Shown here: piece by piece, positions 48,401 through 59,790 of the stretch | Position numbering within the stretch: the first letter of the stretch is position 1 | How the letters are laid out: every line of letters starts with the position of its first letter | Source of the DNA: Nymphaea colorata | Taxonomy: Eukaryota; Streptophyta; Magnoliopsida; Nymphaeales; Nymphaeaceae | Assembly: GCF_008831285.2 (NCBI RefSeq) | Contig: NC_045142.1 | Coordinates: 24,877,876-24,937,875 of the forward strand | Direction of reading: 5' to 3' | DNA: 60,000 nt | The notes under the pieces: model-generated | Seen by the model: the letters and a program-made list of their open reading frames with translations, nothing else | Databases searched by the model: none | Told to the model about the DNA's origin: nothing | Made by a program: the position numbers and the translations under genes

Positions 48401-51400
48401 AATCTGCATTGGGTTCCTTGCCACAAAGTAGTATGAATGCCATGCAGCAAACCAATGTTAATACTCAAACAAATGCTAATATGCTACAGCACCAGCAACA
48501 GCTTAAGCAAATGCAACAGCGCCATATGCAGCAGCATATTATACAGCAGCAACATAAGCAACAGATTATGCAGCAGACACAGTTGCAGCAGCAATATCAA
48601 CAACAACAATTACACATGCATCAAAAGCAACAGCAGTCTGCACAACTTCAGGCTCATCAAATGACACAACTTCATCAGATGAATGATGTCAGTGAGCTGA
48701 AAGTAAAACATGGGGTTGGTCTTAAAGCTGGACTGCTGCAGCAGCAGCAGCAGCAGCACTCAATGGGTCAGCGTGCAGCATTTCAACAACTTAAGACGGG
48801 AACATCATTTTCAGTTTCTTCTCCTCAATTACTTCAGACTGCTTCGCCACAGATCTCCCAACATTCTTCACCACAGGTGGATCCACAAAGTTTGCTGACA
48901 GTAACATCTGCTCCAAAAGTTGGTACCCCTATGCAAGCCGCTAATTCACCTTTTGTTGTTCCTTCACCCTCCACTCCTTTCTCCCACTCACCTTTACCAG
49001 CTGACACTGAAAAGCCTGGAACTTCACCCCTTTCAAACACAGGAAACACTGTGAACCAACAGTCAACTGCTCTATCAGCTCAGGCACAATCTCTTGCAAT
49101 TGGTACACCTGGAATATCACCCTCGCCTTTGCTTGCAGAATTTACTACTCAGGATGGAAATCTGGGTGCCACTGCAGCGTTAGGTCCAAGTGGCAAATCA
49201 AGCACAAATGAGCGGCCCTTTGATCGGTTGATCAAAGCAGTAAGTGCAGTACCTGACCATTTTATTCTTGAACTCCCCATTGAATGCCAAATGGTTAACT
49301 TTATTACTTTTATTTATTTTAGTAAATTTTTGAGCTCCTGGCCATACAGGTTGACCTATATATTTTATTAGAAATTATAGATTATGCTCTAATGACTTTG
49401 ATAGGATGTTTCCGTTTTCTTTTGAGGTCGCTAAAGTTCGTTCTGAGTTTTGATGCTCTTTCTTTTCTCTCTAAGAAACACAAAAAGGTTCTGATTTTGT
49501 GCACGTTATGTATTTCTTTTGAAGTTAAACTTTTTTGTGCACCTCCAGTTCAGAACACTGTGTTTAACCTTGAAGAAAAGTTTACTTGATGACGTCTGCC
49601 ATAGGACTTGTAATGAGCGTTGAATTGGTTGCTACAATTAGATGCCGTATCAATTTGTCCTACTAAAAATGGTGTCTCTCATTTTGTTGTTTTTTCTAGT
49701 TTTTCAATAGCAGGAGGCCACAGGCCAGTTATATACATTTCATGGTATTGCAGTTTGCTTGCTAATTTGATATGTAATCTCTTTGTTTATCGGGTTAGTA
49801 GTTCTCATCTCATGTGCTATTGAACTTTTCTTTTTTCCAATGGAACTGTAAATTTCTAAAATCTGTGCTAATGAAATTTACTTTCAGGTATCATCTGTGT
49901 CATCCAAAGCTTTCACATCATCTATCAATGACATAACTGCTGTCATGAATTTGACTGATCGGATGGTAGGATCAGCACCTGGAAATGGAGCTAGGACTGC
50001 TGTTGGAGAGGATTTAGCGGCTACAACTAGATGTCGCATTCAAGCAAGGAGTTTGGTTGCACAAGATGGAAATGCTGCATCAAGGAAGATGAAGCGGAGC
50101 ACAAGTGCAATGCCACTGAATGTTGTGTCATCGGCTGGAAGCATAAACAACAGTCTTTCTCTGCTTACTAGTGTAGAATCATCTGAATTGGAGTCAACTG
50201 CGACATCAAGAGTGAAGAGACAAAAAGCTGAGGTGCTTTTTCTTTGTTTGTAAAAGTCCATTCCTATTATTCCCATTTTACTAAAATTAGAAAAGTCTCC
50301 TAACTTGTCTGGGTTGGTTGTTGGAAAAATTTTATTGGATGGAGAAAAGTTTTGGAATCTGAAGTTTCTCCTCTTTTCCCTTTTTCTCTTTTTTCCCTTT
50401 CCTGAAAAAAGGCTTTCTGCACCCGGTGCACTGGAGAGAAAAAAGTGGGGGAGAAGACTTCAAAGTGAGGAAAACATGGGCATCTTAATTTTTTCTCTGG
50501 GGTGAGAAGATTCATAGGATGAAGCAGAAAAAGTTCTTCTCTGGGTAAAATTTAGGGGCCTAATCTTTTGAGATGGGAAAGCATGGCTGCCACATTTTGG
50601 ATAAACTTTGGGCCGACTGCTCTTCACATTCAGTTTCTTTGGCCAATTTGGTTAATTTTGCTTTTAACATGCAACAGGAAGAGCTGATTGTTCAAAAAAA
50701 TCTATCACTAGAACACCTCAGACATGAGTTAGGTGTTTCAGTGATCACTTTAGGTTTTGAACTAGGTGAACATTAATTCTGAAGTATAAAGGTTAAAAAG
50801 GTGGGAAGTGGTTTGCTGGACTAATTAGTGGATGAAAAGCATGTTAAAGGCTGCAAATGAGGGAGAATATTGGAACAAGGAAAAGAAGGGGGCTACCATG
50901 ACAAAAGTCCCTGTATCGGTTGGATGGGTTTGGGGGGTCGATTCATGAGCATCATTTGCATTGAACAGTTTATTGTAGATATTGCTGACCTTGAAAAGTT
51001 AACAAATTTTGTTCTTTATGCAGGTTAATCAGATTCTGCTCGATGAAATTAAGGATATAAATGAGAAACTTATTGACACCATCATTGATGTAAGTGATGA
51101 AGATAGTGACTTGTCATCTGCCACTGCTGAAGGAAGTGGTGGGATCGTTATCAAGTGCTCCTATAATGCAGTTGCTCTCAGTCAAAATATGAAATCTCAA
51201 TATGCACTGGCACAAATTGTAAGATACCTCTCTTTTACGGTCAAAGTCTGGTTTAAGTGAATGTAACCTCTTGATATTCCCTTGGTTATCCCTGATTTGC
51301 TTTTGGGTTGTTATATTACTAAACTCACATATGGTGAAGTCGTTGACATTTTCTCTTTATTGTTTTTGCAGTCACCAATTTTACCGTTGAAGTTGCTTGT

Positions 51401-54400
51401 TCCTTCAAACTACCCCAAGACTTCTCCCATCCTGCTTGACATTCGACCAGTTGATGTGAGGTGAGCACATCTGCTGCTTGGCCACATCTCTCTCTCTCTC
51501 TCTCTCTCCCCCTCTCTCTTTTCTCCCTCTCTCTCTTCTGTGATAAACCTGCAGGGTAGAGCCTACCCAAATTTTATTAACAAGGGCTAGACTGTACAGT
51601 CAGAATCCAGAGACATCACGGACATGAAGAAAATTCACTAACAGGACTCTTCGACGGACTTCCTGAATCCTGCCTTCATTTTTCCAAATATCTTGTATGC
51701 ACCTATCTCATGGATAATTGCATTCCACCTGAAACCATTCACTTTCTGCCCTTTTACTGTATAGATCCACTCCATTATTCCAGTATATAGCAATGAAGTC
51801 ACGTCTTGCAAACCAGCATAGACATTGCTGTCAACCTTCTTTCAGCAAGATCGTATCTTCCAAACAATTACGTAGAGTCTAATTTCTTAGTTGCTTGTGA
51901 CCATCACCTTCTCCTATTATGAAAAATAATGGCTGGATCCTTGAATCCGTCTAACTGCTTTGGGGCCTTCTGCACCGACGTCACTCCTGGCCTGGCAGGA
52001 GGCTGGTTTCCATGGACCACCACGTGAGCTTCCAAATCTGTAACAACTGTTTGTCTTTCTCCTCCTCCGCTCTGTTACCAGAAGTGCCCCAGCAAGATCT
52101 CTTAACTTTACCCTCAATAATGTCCTTTGCCTCTTAGCTTCCTGTTATAAAAAATTATACCCTTCATGCAACATAACGGAGATCACTATGTTCCCAGCAC
52201 TCACCAGCCCACCCCTTCTGGAAGAGTGTGCCTACCACCTCTTAATAATATATGGAGTACCTCTCCAGCTGCCTTCCATACCATTCCTGGACTGCAAACT
52301 GTATATTCTTAGCGAGGTTGCCCTTGAATAGGATGTGACGTTGTGAACTAGTGACTCCTTGGCTTGATGGCGTAAGTTATGTCTAGTGGCAAGACTAAAG
52401 CTGACCTTTCCCTTAGCTAGCAGTGTAGAGCATCCAATTAGCTCTGGTAAGTCTTGTTGGTCCATATTCTTGCTTTCCGGACTTCTCAATTTTCTTGCCT
52501 GTGAATCACTTTCCAAACATCACCTCCTTTAGCCCTTAGCGGATTTTGCTTTCACTTCCAACATATCCTTGAATTCATTAGGTTGAAACCTCTTCCTTGG
52601 GTGTATTTAGAATTTGCATCCTTGAATGGTTCTTGTTTCCTCCCCAATTTGTTGTTCTGGGAACCCTCTGAACCGAAGCACTTCTGACGCTCAGCTTCCA
52701 GACATGACCTTGTCACACCTGGTCTCCATCCGTCCACCAGAAGAGATTAGGATCCACCTCCAATTTTCCTTGTGTTCTGAATTTGCATCCTTGAATGGTT
52801 CTTGTTTCCTCCCCAATTTGCTGTTCTGGGAACCCTCTGAACCGAAGCACTTCTGACGCTCAGCTTCCAGACATGACCTTGTCACACCTGGTCTCCATCC
52901 GTCCACCCAGAAGAGATTAGGATCCACCTCCAATTTTCCTTGTGTTCTAGTCTCTGATCATAGTCCATCCTCGCTTGCGTCTGATCCCCCTGACCACGAG
53001 TCCTTTTTGTGGCAGTTACACACATCTACAAACTACCATTTACTCATGGTGGACTCATATGCTTATTCATTATTCAGCCTTACCGTTTGGAGGAACGGAA
53101 ATATCGAATAGCCACACCATGTTAGCTCCATTGGTCCTTGAAATGGACTTCAAAGTTCAAACCAGCTTCTCGCTCTTCATACTGCTTGCAAATCTTATAC
53201 CACTTCAAAAGGTGGGTTTCCTAATTCCTATCATCGGTTGACGATCCGAAGGGAAGTTGAAAGGGCCACTTTGAGTCACTGTATAGTCTCACTTGGGAGA
53301 CTTAAAGCCTCACTCTAGTACTTGATGTTGTTGGAGTCAACGTGCTTAGTGCCCTTCATGTGGAAGAAACTTTGATTTCTAAAGCCTACTAATTTCTTTA
53401 GCTTTTCCTTCTAGGAACTTACATAGCTCCTCGGTTAGGCAACCCTATGTACGTGTATGAGAGCATCCTCTCTGGCCAGCACAGCTCCTTAACGAACATC
53501 ACCTTTTGCAGCTTCATCCATATAAAAGTGGAAAACTCAAGACGACACCTTGTTATCAATCAGCCTTGCCTTCAACTACATTGTCCACCATGACCATAAT
53601 GCTGTTCAGGAATTGGTGCTCAGCTTAGCAGGTGATCATAATATTGTCAGCGAAGAAAATGCTGATTGATCATATTCAAAAGGAACTAGATCTTCAGCTT
53701 CCCTTTTGAAAATCTTCCCACAATAATAAAGAGATTAAGGTGTAGGCGGTTCCCCCTCAAACAAGGATGAAACTTATGTGTCCTATTTGTGTATACCCCA
53801 GAGCCTCATCAATGTATATCATGCCAAAAACCGTTCATGATCTTTCCCCAGTGAAGGAATCAACATACCTCCGTCAACATACCAGCTCCCTTTTGATTGC
53901 CCGGGGAATTCTTTCGTCCACCTGCTTGTGCGACACACTTCTGGTTTGAGGGTCGGCAATTGAGTCATCTACCTCCAGTGCATGTCTCGTTTTTCATCTG
54001 CTCGTCTCTGTTCCCGTGCCGGCCATCCTCTGTGCCCCTTCTCTTAGCATGCTATTATCTGGGCCCTTTCTCTTAGCATGCTATTATCCCTTTTCACTTC
54101 CTACATGTGCCAAAATTAGAATCAACCTTGCCCCACTGCTGAGAATTGACTGCCATTTCAAGGAATAAGCCACTGATACAGTTGTTGGGTTTTAAACCAT
54201 TGGGATAATTTGAATATCATTTGAACTTTATTATTAACTATTAGTTTAACAATTATTCTAACACAATTTTCATAATGTTTGATCAAGACTGTCACAAAAA
54301 AACGCGTTTTATTGGAAGAAGACGTGTATAATATGCCAAAACATAGTCAGCCATATAATGCTCGTACAAAACACTTTTTTTTAAGCCAGAAAATAAAAAA

Positions 54401-55536
54401 CATAAAAAAATGTGTATTATATGCGTTTTTCTCATATTTTTATGATTTTTTTTTATAATTTTCAGTAAATGTTTTAAATTTTTTAAAATTTGCCAAGATT
54501 TTCTCCTTTTATTTTCGAGATATACAACTTTGTCGTATTATACTCAAGAAATTCTTCGCTGTACAATACTTGTACAACGTTTTTTTGTGACAATGGTTTT
54601 ACTGGTAATGTTTTTCTTGGGTATTAGTCAGGTTGTTTTGTTTTATTACGAAGATCATGAAATTCAAAAAATTTTAGAAGTATACAAACATTAATGGAAA
54701 AGATGAAATTATAAAATATTACACAAATTTTCTGTCAAAACATTAATAAAATTTTAAAATATGTAAAATGTTAAAAGAGGAAAATTAAAAAAAAATCAAA
54801 AACTCTTGATCAAACATTATGAAAATTGTGTTAGAATAATTGTTAAACTAATAGTTAATAATAAAGTTCAAATGATATTCAAACTATCCCAATGGTTTTG
54901 CTAGAAATTGGTCTTGGAGCTATTTCAAATTATTGCGAGAAGTTCCTGTCTTTCTGATACTATTGTGACATTTAAAAATATCGCCAACATTTGTGACTGA
55001 CCGGTATGTGCAGAAATTCAAAGGAAAAAGTCCATGTTATACACCAACTATTTACGGACAATCCACAAGACGGCCTGACCAATGAAACATCCCCATAAGG
55101 TAGTATAATTAGCCACCGTAAGGTAGTATAATTAGCCACTGGGATCCATCCCCCACCGTTTGTACCGTGGCCACCTGTATCTTGCATTACCCTCTTCTAT
55201 CTGTGGTCGACGGGGTTTCTTCCTTTGATCCTTATGGCCACTTTGTTACTCTGGACAAATCACCACTCATCTCTCTCTCTCTCTCTACACCTGTTGCCAT
55301 TAGTCTAACAGGGTTAACTGTTTCTGTGCAGTATGGAAGGCGAAGATCTGTCTGCAAAGGCCAAAGCAAAGTTCAGTCTGTCAGTTCGAGGCCTTCCACA
55401 ACCTATGACTTTGGGAGACATAGCAAGAACATGGGATGCTTGTGCACGCAAGGTAATGGAGGAGTACGCGCAGCAGACTGGTGGTGGCAGCTTCAGCTCA
55501 AGATACGGAGCTTGGGAGAACTGTGTGAGTGCATGA
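34961..55536 (+). CDS. MED15: Mediator tail subunit MED15, complete gene
   Basis: Eleven exons: 34961-35067, 35820-35931, 44161-44275, 44423-45883, 47184-47254, 47571-47645, 47755-49239, 49888-50232, 51024-51218, 51372-51460 and 55332-55536. All have GT..AG borders and matching phases, total 4260 nt, 1419 aa. Residues ~16-95 are the KIX domain, which binds transcription activators. Residues ~112-600 are Gln-rich, with 25 consecutive Gln at 421-445. WQEEVYQK opens the central conserved part (~614), followed by more Gln-rich sequence. [10 protein letters not shown] to LNVVSSAG is the conserved module before the C-terminus. The end ([14 protein letters not shown], then [15 protein letters not shown]) matches plant MED15. 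Known role: nuclear coactivator linking activators to RNA polymerase II. Intron 2 holds an antisense copia element, intron 10 (3.9 kb) LINE-like debris and a MITE. The KIX exons are duplicated twice upstream. Confidence 0.95.
37884..38104 (-). repeat. Left (3') LTR of copia element 2
   Basis: 221 bp from TGTTACGTGATG to AATTTCAACA, with a (GA)n run at ~37,910-37,928. The purine-rich tract in element orientation (CTCCAGCTTGAGGGGGAG) lies just inside at 38,105-38,122. Confidence 0.95.
38053..42274 (-). pseudogene. Copia gag-pol polyprotein, multiply broken
   Basis: Read on the minus strand from the ATG at 42,274 ([10 protein letters not shown], gag with [13 protein letters not shown]). The open pieces change frame several times: 42274-41933, 41834-41556, 41454-41251, 41254-40547, 40643-40035, 40089-39115, 39105-38770 and 38682-38053. 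Motifs by position: zinc knuckle [14 protein letters not shown] at ~41,525-41,480; protease [11 protein letters not shown] at ~41,195; integrase [21 protein letters not shown] and [14 protein letters not shown] with [10 protein letters not shown] at ~39,040; RNase H with SDADYAGS and [13 protein letters not shown] stop replaces sense between QCGF and RSPLDHSLF near 39,114. It cannot encode a working polyprotein. Confidence 0.93.
42721..42733 (-). other. Primer-binding site of copia element 2
   Basis: On the minus strand TGGTATCAGAGCC follows the right LTR directly, complementary to the initiator-Met tRNA 3' end. Confidence 0.9.
42734..42954 (-). repeat. Right (5') LTR of copia element 2
   Basis: 221 bp, beginning TGTTACGTGATG on the plus strand and ending AATTTCAACA. 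It differs from the left LTR in GA-repeat length and a few substitutions. Confidence 0.95.
43558..43890 (+). repeat. Composite TA/GA microsatellite tandem duplication, two units
   Basis: Each unit is a (TA)n run, a (GA)n run, and about 100 bp from CTATATTTGAGTGTCTGG to CATTCATGCCTCA(C/A)AGG. Unit 1 is ~43,558-43,716, unit 2 ~43,717-43,890. The unique parts are identical except for one or two bases. Intron 2 of MED15. Confidence 0.9.
45349..45423 (+). repeat. (CAG/CAA)25 repeat encoding polyglutamine in MED15
   Basis: Twenty-five consecutive Gln codons, mostly CAA, with CAG at both ends and a short CAG pair inside. It lies in exon 4 and is flanked by further short Q runs. The CAA interruptions should reduce slippage compared with pure CAG. 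Confidence 0.95.
46105..46458. mobile_element. MITE copy 2 of the TTGTCACAAAAAACG family
   Basis: 354 bp with perfect 15-bp terminal inverted repeats (TTGTCACAAAAAACG at the left, its reverse complement at the right). The interior has repeated GTATAAT motifs and AAACGTGAAAAACAAGTCAG. It lies in intron 4 of MED15 (45,884-47,183). No unambiguous target duplication was found. Confidence 0.75.
51473..51538 (+). repeat. CT-rich tract in MED15 intron 10
   Basis: Imperfect (CT)n with CCC interruptions, just after the donor of exon 10. Simple sequence; no further function visible. Confidence 0.75.
51560..54100 (-). mobile_element. Degenerate LINE-like sequence in MED15 intron 10
   Basis: GC-richer than the surrounding intron. 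Minus-strand frames are full of stops but still show protein-like stretches, among them [13 protein letters not shown] near 53,665-53,625, close to the F-A-D-D motif of LINE reverse transcriptases. No intact domain, ends or target duplication are visible, so this is a tentative call. It explains why the last intron is 3.9 kb. Confidence 0.35.
52610..52948 (+). repeat. Tandem duplication of 169/170 bp
   Basis: GAATTTGCATCCTTGAATGG begins both units (52,610 and 52,779). The copies differ by two small changes (TTGTTG/TTGCTG and one extra C in the CCACC run). It lies inside the degenerate LINE-like region. Confidence 0.92.
54190..54903. repeat. ~98-bp inverted repeat enclosing a MITE
   Basis: The left arm at ~54,190-54,287 (AAACCATTGGGATAATTTG to ATGTTTGATCAAG) returns as its reverse complement at ~54,805-54,902 with only one or two mismatches. 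The arms enclose a MITE (54,290-54,593) and AT-rich DNA. This could be a foldback element with long terminal inverted repeats, or a template-switch inversion. It lies in the last intron of MED15. Confidence 0.85.
54290..54593. mobile_element. MITE copy 3 of the TTGTCACAAAAAACG family
   Basis: Ends TGTCACAAAAAAACG and (reverse) CGTTTTTTTGTGACA. The interior resembles copy 2 (GTCAGCCATATAATG, then AAGCCAGAAAATAAAAAAC). It sits against the left arm of the 98-bp inverted repeat. Confidence 0.7.
55100..55144 (+). repeat. Short tandem duplication (21-22 bp)
   Basis: AAGGTAGTATAATTAGCCAC occurs twice in succession near the end of MED15 intron 10. Confidence 0.85.
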
Positions 55537-56037
55537 TTCTGATGGCCACACATTTACATGGAGCAACAGCCTTGAAGAAAAGTAACACGTGTCTAGTGCA
55601 CAGTTTCCTCTGTAAACTAAACAGGAGACAGTTTATCTTGTAATGAAGATGCCATTCTAGCAACACGATCTAATAATGGATAGATGTTCATATACTAATT
55701 GTATAAGAATTTAGTTAAGAGTTGTGGGAAGAATCCCCCTGCTGTAAAGGGGGTTTAGTGAGAAATTAATTGTACATGCATCCCCTAGCAGTCTCTTTCT
55801 CCATCTCTGGTGATTTTTCTTTCTTGCGTTCTTGGCTTATAATTTTTGAAGGAGCGGTATAGCAGTATATTCGAATTTCTGGAGCAGTATAGCAGTACGT
55901 TTCTAAAAAAGTGGTCTGCTACATCATCAAGAAGCTCAGCGTCCTTTTTTTTTTGTTCTAAGGGTCGAGGCAAAGCAAAAGAGGCTTCATCAAGGATAGA
56001 GCAACGATGACAGCGTTCAAAATGAACAGCTAAGAGC
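55537..56037. other. MED15 3' UTR and convergent intergenic space
   Basis: 500 bp between the stop of MED15 (plus strand) and the 3' end of the GH1 pseudogene (minus strand). Nothing coding is supported. The first ~200 bp probably form the 3' UTR of MED15. No canonical AATAAA was identified with confidence. Confidence 0.5.
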
Positions 56038-57244
56038 CTAATTGGCAGATCGAGAGGTCGAAGATATACCAAGGTTTATGTTTCTGCTGCTCTTCTTCCT
56101 GAGGAAGTCAGAGAACCACTGGGCAGAGTATCTGGCATGGCGACCGAGTTTTTCATCCTTGAAGTCTACTTCATATAGGCCATATGTAGCTTGGTAGCCG
56201 AATAGAACTTCAAAAGTCAAAACGGTGAACAAATGACCACACAAAATAACATCTTGTCCTTGAACCATCTGTGTAAGAAAAATATCTGCACATGAGACTT
56301 TGAATCTCCGACCCTACAAGATATTGTTATACCTTGATATTGTATAGACTGAGCCTACCACACCTAACAGCTTTGAGTAAATATTCGAGGTAACTTTTCA
56401 AGAAATTCAACCGCGCAGTGTCATTCAGGTTCTCAGAATACGGCATACCAAATCCTTGAAAAATAAAAAGCTAATCTTTTAGATCAGGTAAGACTACACC
56501 ACAAGAAAAAGATCAGGAAATGTTAATGATTCTGGAAAAAACCAGATACTACCATTTTCATGAACAAAGATAGGAGGATTTCCATAAACTGTCTTTATGT
56601 GTTCTAGCAGTCCTTGTAATCCCCATGGAGTATCAGAAATCGCCAAAGGAATGGGCCATAACAGAGCCGGTCAATATTCACATGTATCTTTGCCTCTCAT
56701 TAATCAAACAATATTGGTTAAGTTCTGGATCTTACTCCTGGGTTTGTCGCCGTGCTGTTAGTCACAGCACCACAGTTCCAAAATGTTAGCTTATGAAAAC
56801 AAATGTTGCAAATCTTGGTTTCCGTCTTGTACTTGAAACCTGAAAACTGATGCATATCGGGCACACGGGCTGCATCGGCTCATATGGGCTGATTACCCTC
56901 ACATTGGCCAACTTTTCAAGGGGACCATATTGGCCTGCGATCAACATTAGCAACCTGTTGGCCGATACTCACTGATACGAACAGCAATGATGAAAATACC
57001 AAGCTGAGAAGACAAAGTTTATGTAAAATCCAGACAGATAGCAGCAAACATGTCCTCAACATAGTCTCTTAAGCCCTTCATTGACCTCTGTGAATCGCCT
57101 GAAACAGTAAGAGTTTCATAGTCATTTATGCCAATGAAGTCGAAGGAACCCTTCACTAGTGCAGATTGGCTTTCGCTGAAGAACGGCATTGCATTCTTCT
57201 TCATGATCTCAGGGTAGTCCCCAAATACAAGTGGATTCAAGTAC
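56038..57244 (-). pseudogene. GH1 beta-glucosidase, 5'-truncated pseudogene
   Basis: Only the last four coding blocks of a GH1 gene remain: 57244-~57028 ([30 protein letters not shown]), ~56655-56553 (PWGLQGLLEHIKT, IFVHENG with the nucleophile Glu), 56454-56364 (FGMPYSENLNDTARLNF) and 56268-56038 (GYQATYGLYEVDF, ARYSAQWFSDFL). The exons for the catalytic acid/base and N-terminal barrel are missing; 57,245-58,650 holds none. Damage also includes a 7-nt duplication (TTTTGAC/TTTTGAA in gene sense, ~56,210-56,224) that shifts the last exon, a changed acceptor before that exon, and no usable acceptor before the HENG exon. The block order matches the neighbouring GH1 gene, so it is a partial tandem duplicate. 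Confidence 0.85.
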
Positions 57245-58651
57245 CTATCGCCAAGAAATTACCGTTAGAGATTGCAGACACACTTTTTCTTTTTTCCACA
57301 TTAAGAATAAATTATTTCAAGTAGACATCGTTTGTTAGATTTGACCACTCTGAACACTGAATACCTTGGGCCTCGACTTGGAATTGAGTGTGAACAGTGC
57401 AATTTATTACCTTGGATCATGAATCTTAGGAATAATAACTTGTTGAGGATCTAGTCTGTATGAAATTGAGATTGTGTTTGAATCTCATAATTCAAGCTTC
57501 TAGGTTACTATCTAGGACCAATTTATTTTTACCATGGGCAACAATTTGAAGTTTTTCTCATGGAAACTTTAAAAATTAAAAAAATGTAAAACATACAAAC
57601 ATTTGAGACTTTTACCACTTTCCTGAAAATCATGGTCCAAAATTCAAAATAGTTATAATAATATTAAAAGAAACATAAAGAGACTCTACAAATATATTTA
57701 AAAACATTTTCTCAAAATGAAAGGAGAAGACACAATATCTTCATTTTGGTGCTCTTTTTCCAAAATATCGGTCGCTATGTTCAATGTATAACAATGTTAT
57801 GCAAAAACTTGTTCAATGTATAACAATGTCAAGTAACCTAAAATAAGTGATTAAATATATTGTAACCTAAAATAAGTGATTAAATATAAAATGTTCAATG
57901 TATAACAATGTTAAGTAAATTCAGTGGAAAAAGTACTAACTTTGATTTTATAAAAATAAACAAGAAAGTACCTTTGAACTTGGAAGATTATGCAAAAACT
58001 TGTTGTTATTGGACTGGAAATGACCAAAATGCTTCTATTAGTTGCATGGATGATCCTTCCCTCATAAGATTAATTACAAGATTTATTTTCTGAAAAATAT
58101 TAATTATCAGCCACTTCGGTCTTAGACCACAGGCGAGGGAAAGAGGGGCTTCGGCCCTTGTCTAAGCCGCTTCTTCTTAAACCAATGACTTCTTCCTAAT
58201 ATCCCAAGAACAAAAAGAGGAAATGCTCATCCGCCCTATTACGGAATGCCATTTGGGTGTTGATCAAGACAATGAGAACGGCTTTCATCGTTTACTGTGT
58301 CGACGGAACGGACGCCGTTTTGAAACAGGTTTTCTTTTCATTTTTTGTTTCATTTGACATTTTAATAAATATTTCATATATCAATGTTTCTGTAATGAAA
58401 CCAGTAGAGAACTCATAATTTCACAATTGTTCTATTATATATAAACACGTATATCTTTTATTTTCTAAATTCCCGATTTTTTCTTGTTAAAAACAAACTT
58501 TACGACCGATACGAGAGAAAGAAGCTTGCATCTGAGAACCCGAGAACCACATGTAACCATGATTTGAAGTCACCGAACCAAGCCAAGGCGACCAAAGCTA
58601 TCATTTCTCAGCAACAAGAGAGACTTAAAAGAAAAAAGATCATGAAGATCA
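57245..58651. other. Spacer between the two GH1 loci
   Basis: 1.4 kb, AT-rich. A short segment (57,400-57,440) resembles the intron upstream of the last exons in the next GH1 gene. A minisatellite-like motif, GTTCAATGTATAACAATGT, recurs at about 57,779, 57,811 and 57,893, and CCTAAAATAAGTGATTAAAT occurs twice (57,837-57,888). No N-terminal GH1 exon was found. Confidence 0.6.
57779..57915 (+). repeat. Interspersed short repeats
   Basis: Three copies of GTTCAATGTATAACAATGT and two copies of CCTAAAATAAGTGATTAAAT alternate in 137 bp. Confidence 0.85.
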
Positions 58652-59790
58652 TTAGAACAAGAATTGATTAACAAGAGTCTGCTTGGTAGATCGAGATGCT
58701 GAAGAACTAGTGAGCTTTTCTATGTTGAAGCTCCTCTTCTTCTTCTTCAGCAAAGTTGAATACCAATGGGCAGAGTACCGAGCTTGGCGACTGAGCTCTT
58801 TATCGCTGAAGTCCACTTGATAGAGGCCAAATGTAGCTTGATAGCCATATAACAGCTCGAAGCAGTCGACAAACGACCATACGAAATAACCATTGGTGTT
58901 TGATCCATTTCTGCAAAAAAGAACAAAATACAAGTAAGAACAGTAAAATGGAACATACAAGATGGCATTTGATTTGCTGTCATTCCGACTTTCACGGAAT
59001 GGGACATCCTCAAGACAGGAAATCAGAAGTCCTGAAAGAGATTTATTTCCTTGGTTTTGAACAGACTGAACAACCATACCTTACAGCTTCAAGTAAGCGT
59101 TCAAGGTAAAGGCTCAAGTAGTTTATACGTGCAGTGTCATTCAGCTCTCCACTGTATCGCATCCCATATCCTGAAACATCAAGAATTGGCTTTGCAGATT
59201 GAATACTAAGCCATGAAAAAGAGATCAGAAGAATGTGTACATTATAATTTGGAAAATGTTAAGCAGATGTTACCATTTTCATGAACAAATATTGGAGGAT
59301 TCCTGTAGCTCGTCTTTATATGTTCTAACACTCCTTGTAAACCCCATGGATGGACCGGAAACACTGTTGGCAAGAACTGCAATAGAATACATTGTTAGCC
59401 AGCTCTCTGCCCTTTTCACAGAATTAAACATTGGCTATTTCTTTGATATTACCTGTCCACTTGTGGATGTGTTAATTACTGGATCAAAATGCAATTGACA
59501 GTGTAAGTATATGAGACTTCATTCTGAAAACAAAGATGGTTATATAATAAAGAGCTTAGGTAAGGCGCAAACCAAAGATGGCTAACATGTCACCCATATA
59601 GTCCCTTATCTCCTCCGTTACACCTTCATGATCATTTGAAACAGTTATTGTCTCATAATGATTTATGCCAATGAAGTCAAATGAACCCTTCATAAGTGCA
59701 GACTGGGTCCTGCTGAAGGATGGCAGCCTCGATCCTGCATTCTTCTTCATGACCTCAGGATAGTCTCCAAACACAAGTGGATTCAAGTAC
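58652..59790 (-). CDS. GH1 beta-glucosidase, 3' part (continues beyond window)
   Basis: Four exons on the minus strand: 59790-~59573 ([39 protein letters not shown]), 59376-59274 ([26 protein letters not shown]), 59170-59080 ([18 protein letters not shown]) and 58911-58652 ([43 protein letters not shown], stop at 58,652). The borders checked are GT..AG with matching phases, except that the donor after 59,573 is less certain. The Glu in HENG is the catalytic nucleophile of GH1; WSFVDCFE is part of the aglycone-side region. Family role: hydrolysis of beta-glucosides of plant metabolites; the substrate cannot be read here. The short basic tail ([11 protein letters not shown]) carries no obvious ER signal. 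N-terminal exons lie past 60,000. Confidence 0.88.

Noticed and set aside
58201-58330. Possible short plus-strand coding piece between the GH1 loci
   Set aside because: It is short, runs into AT-rich sequence and resembles no known family or GH1 exon.
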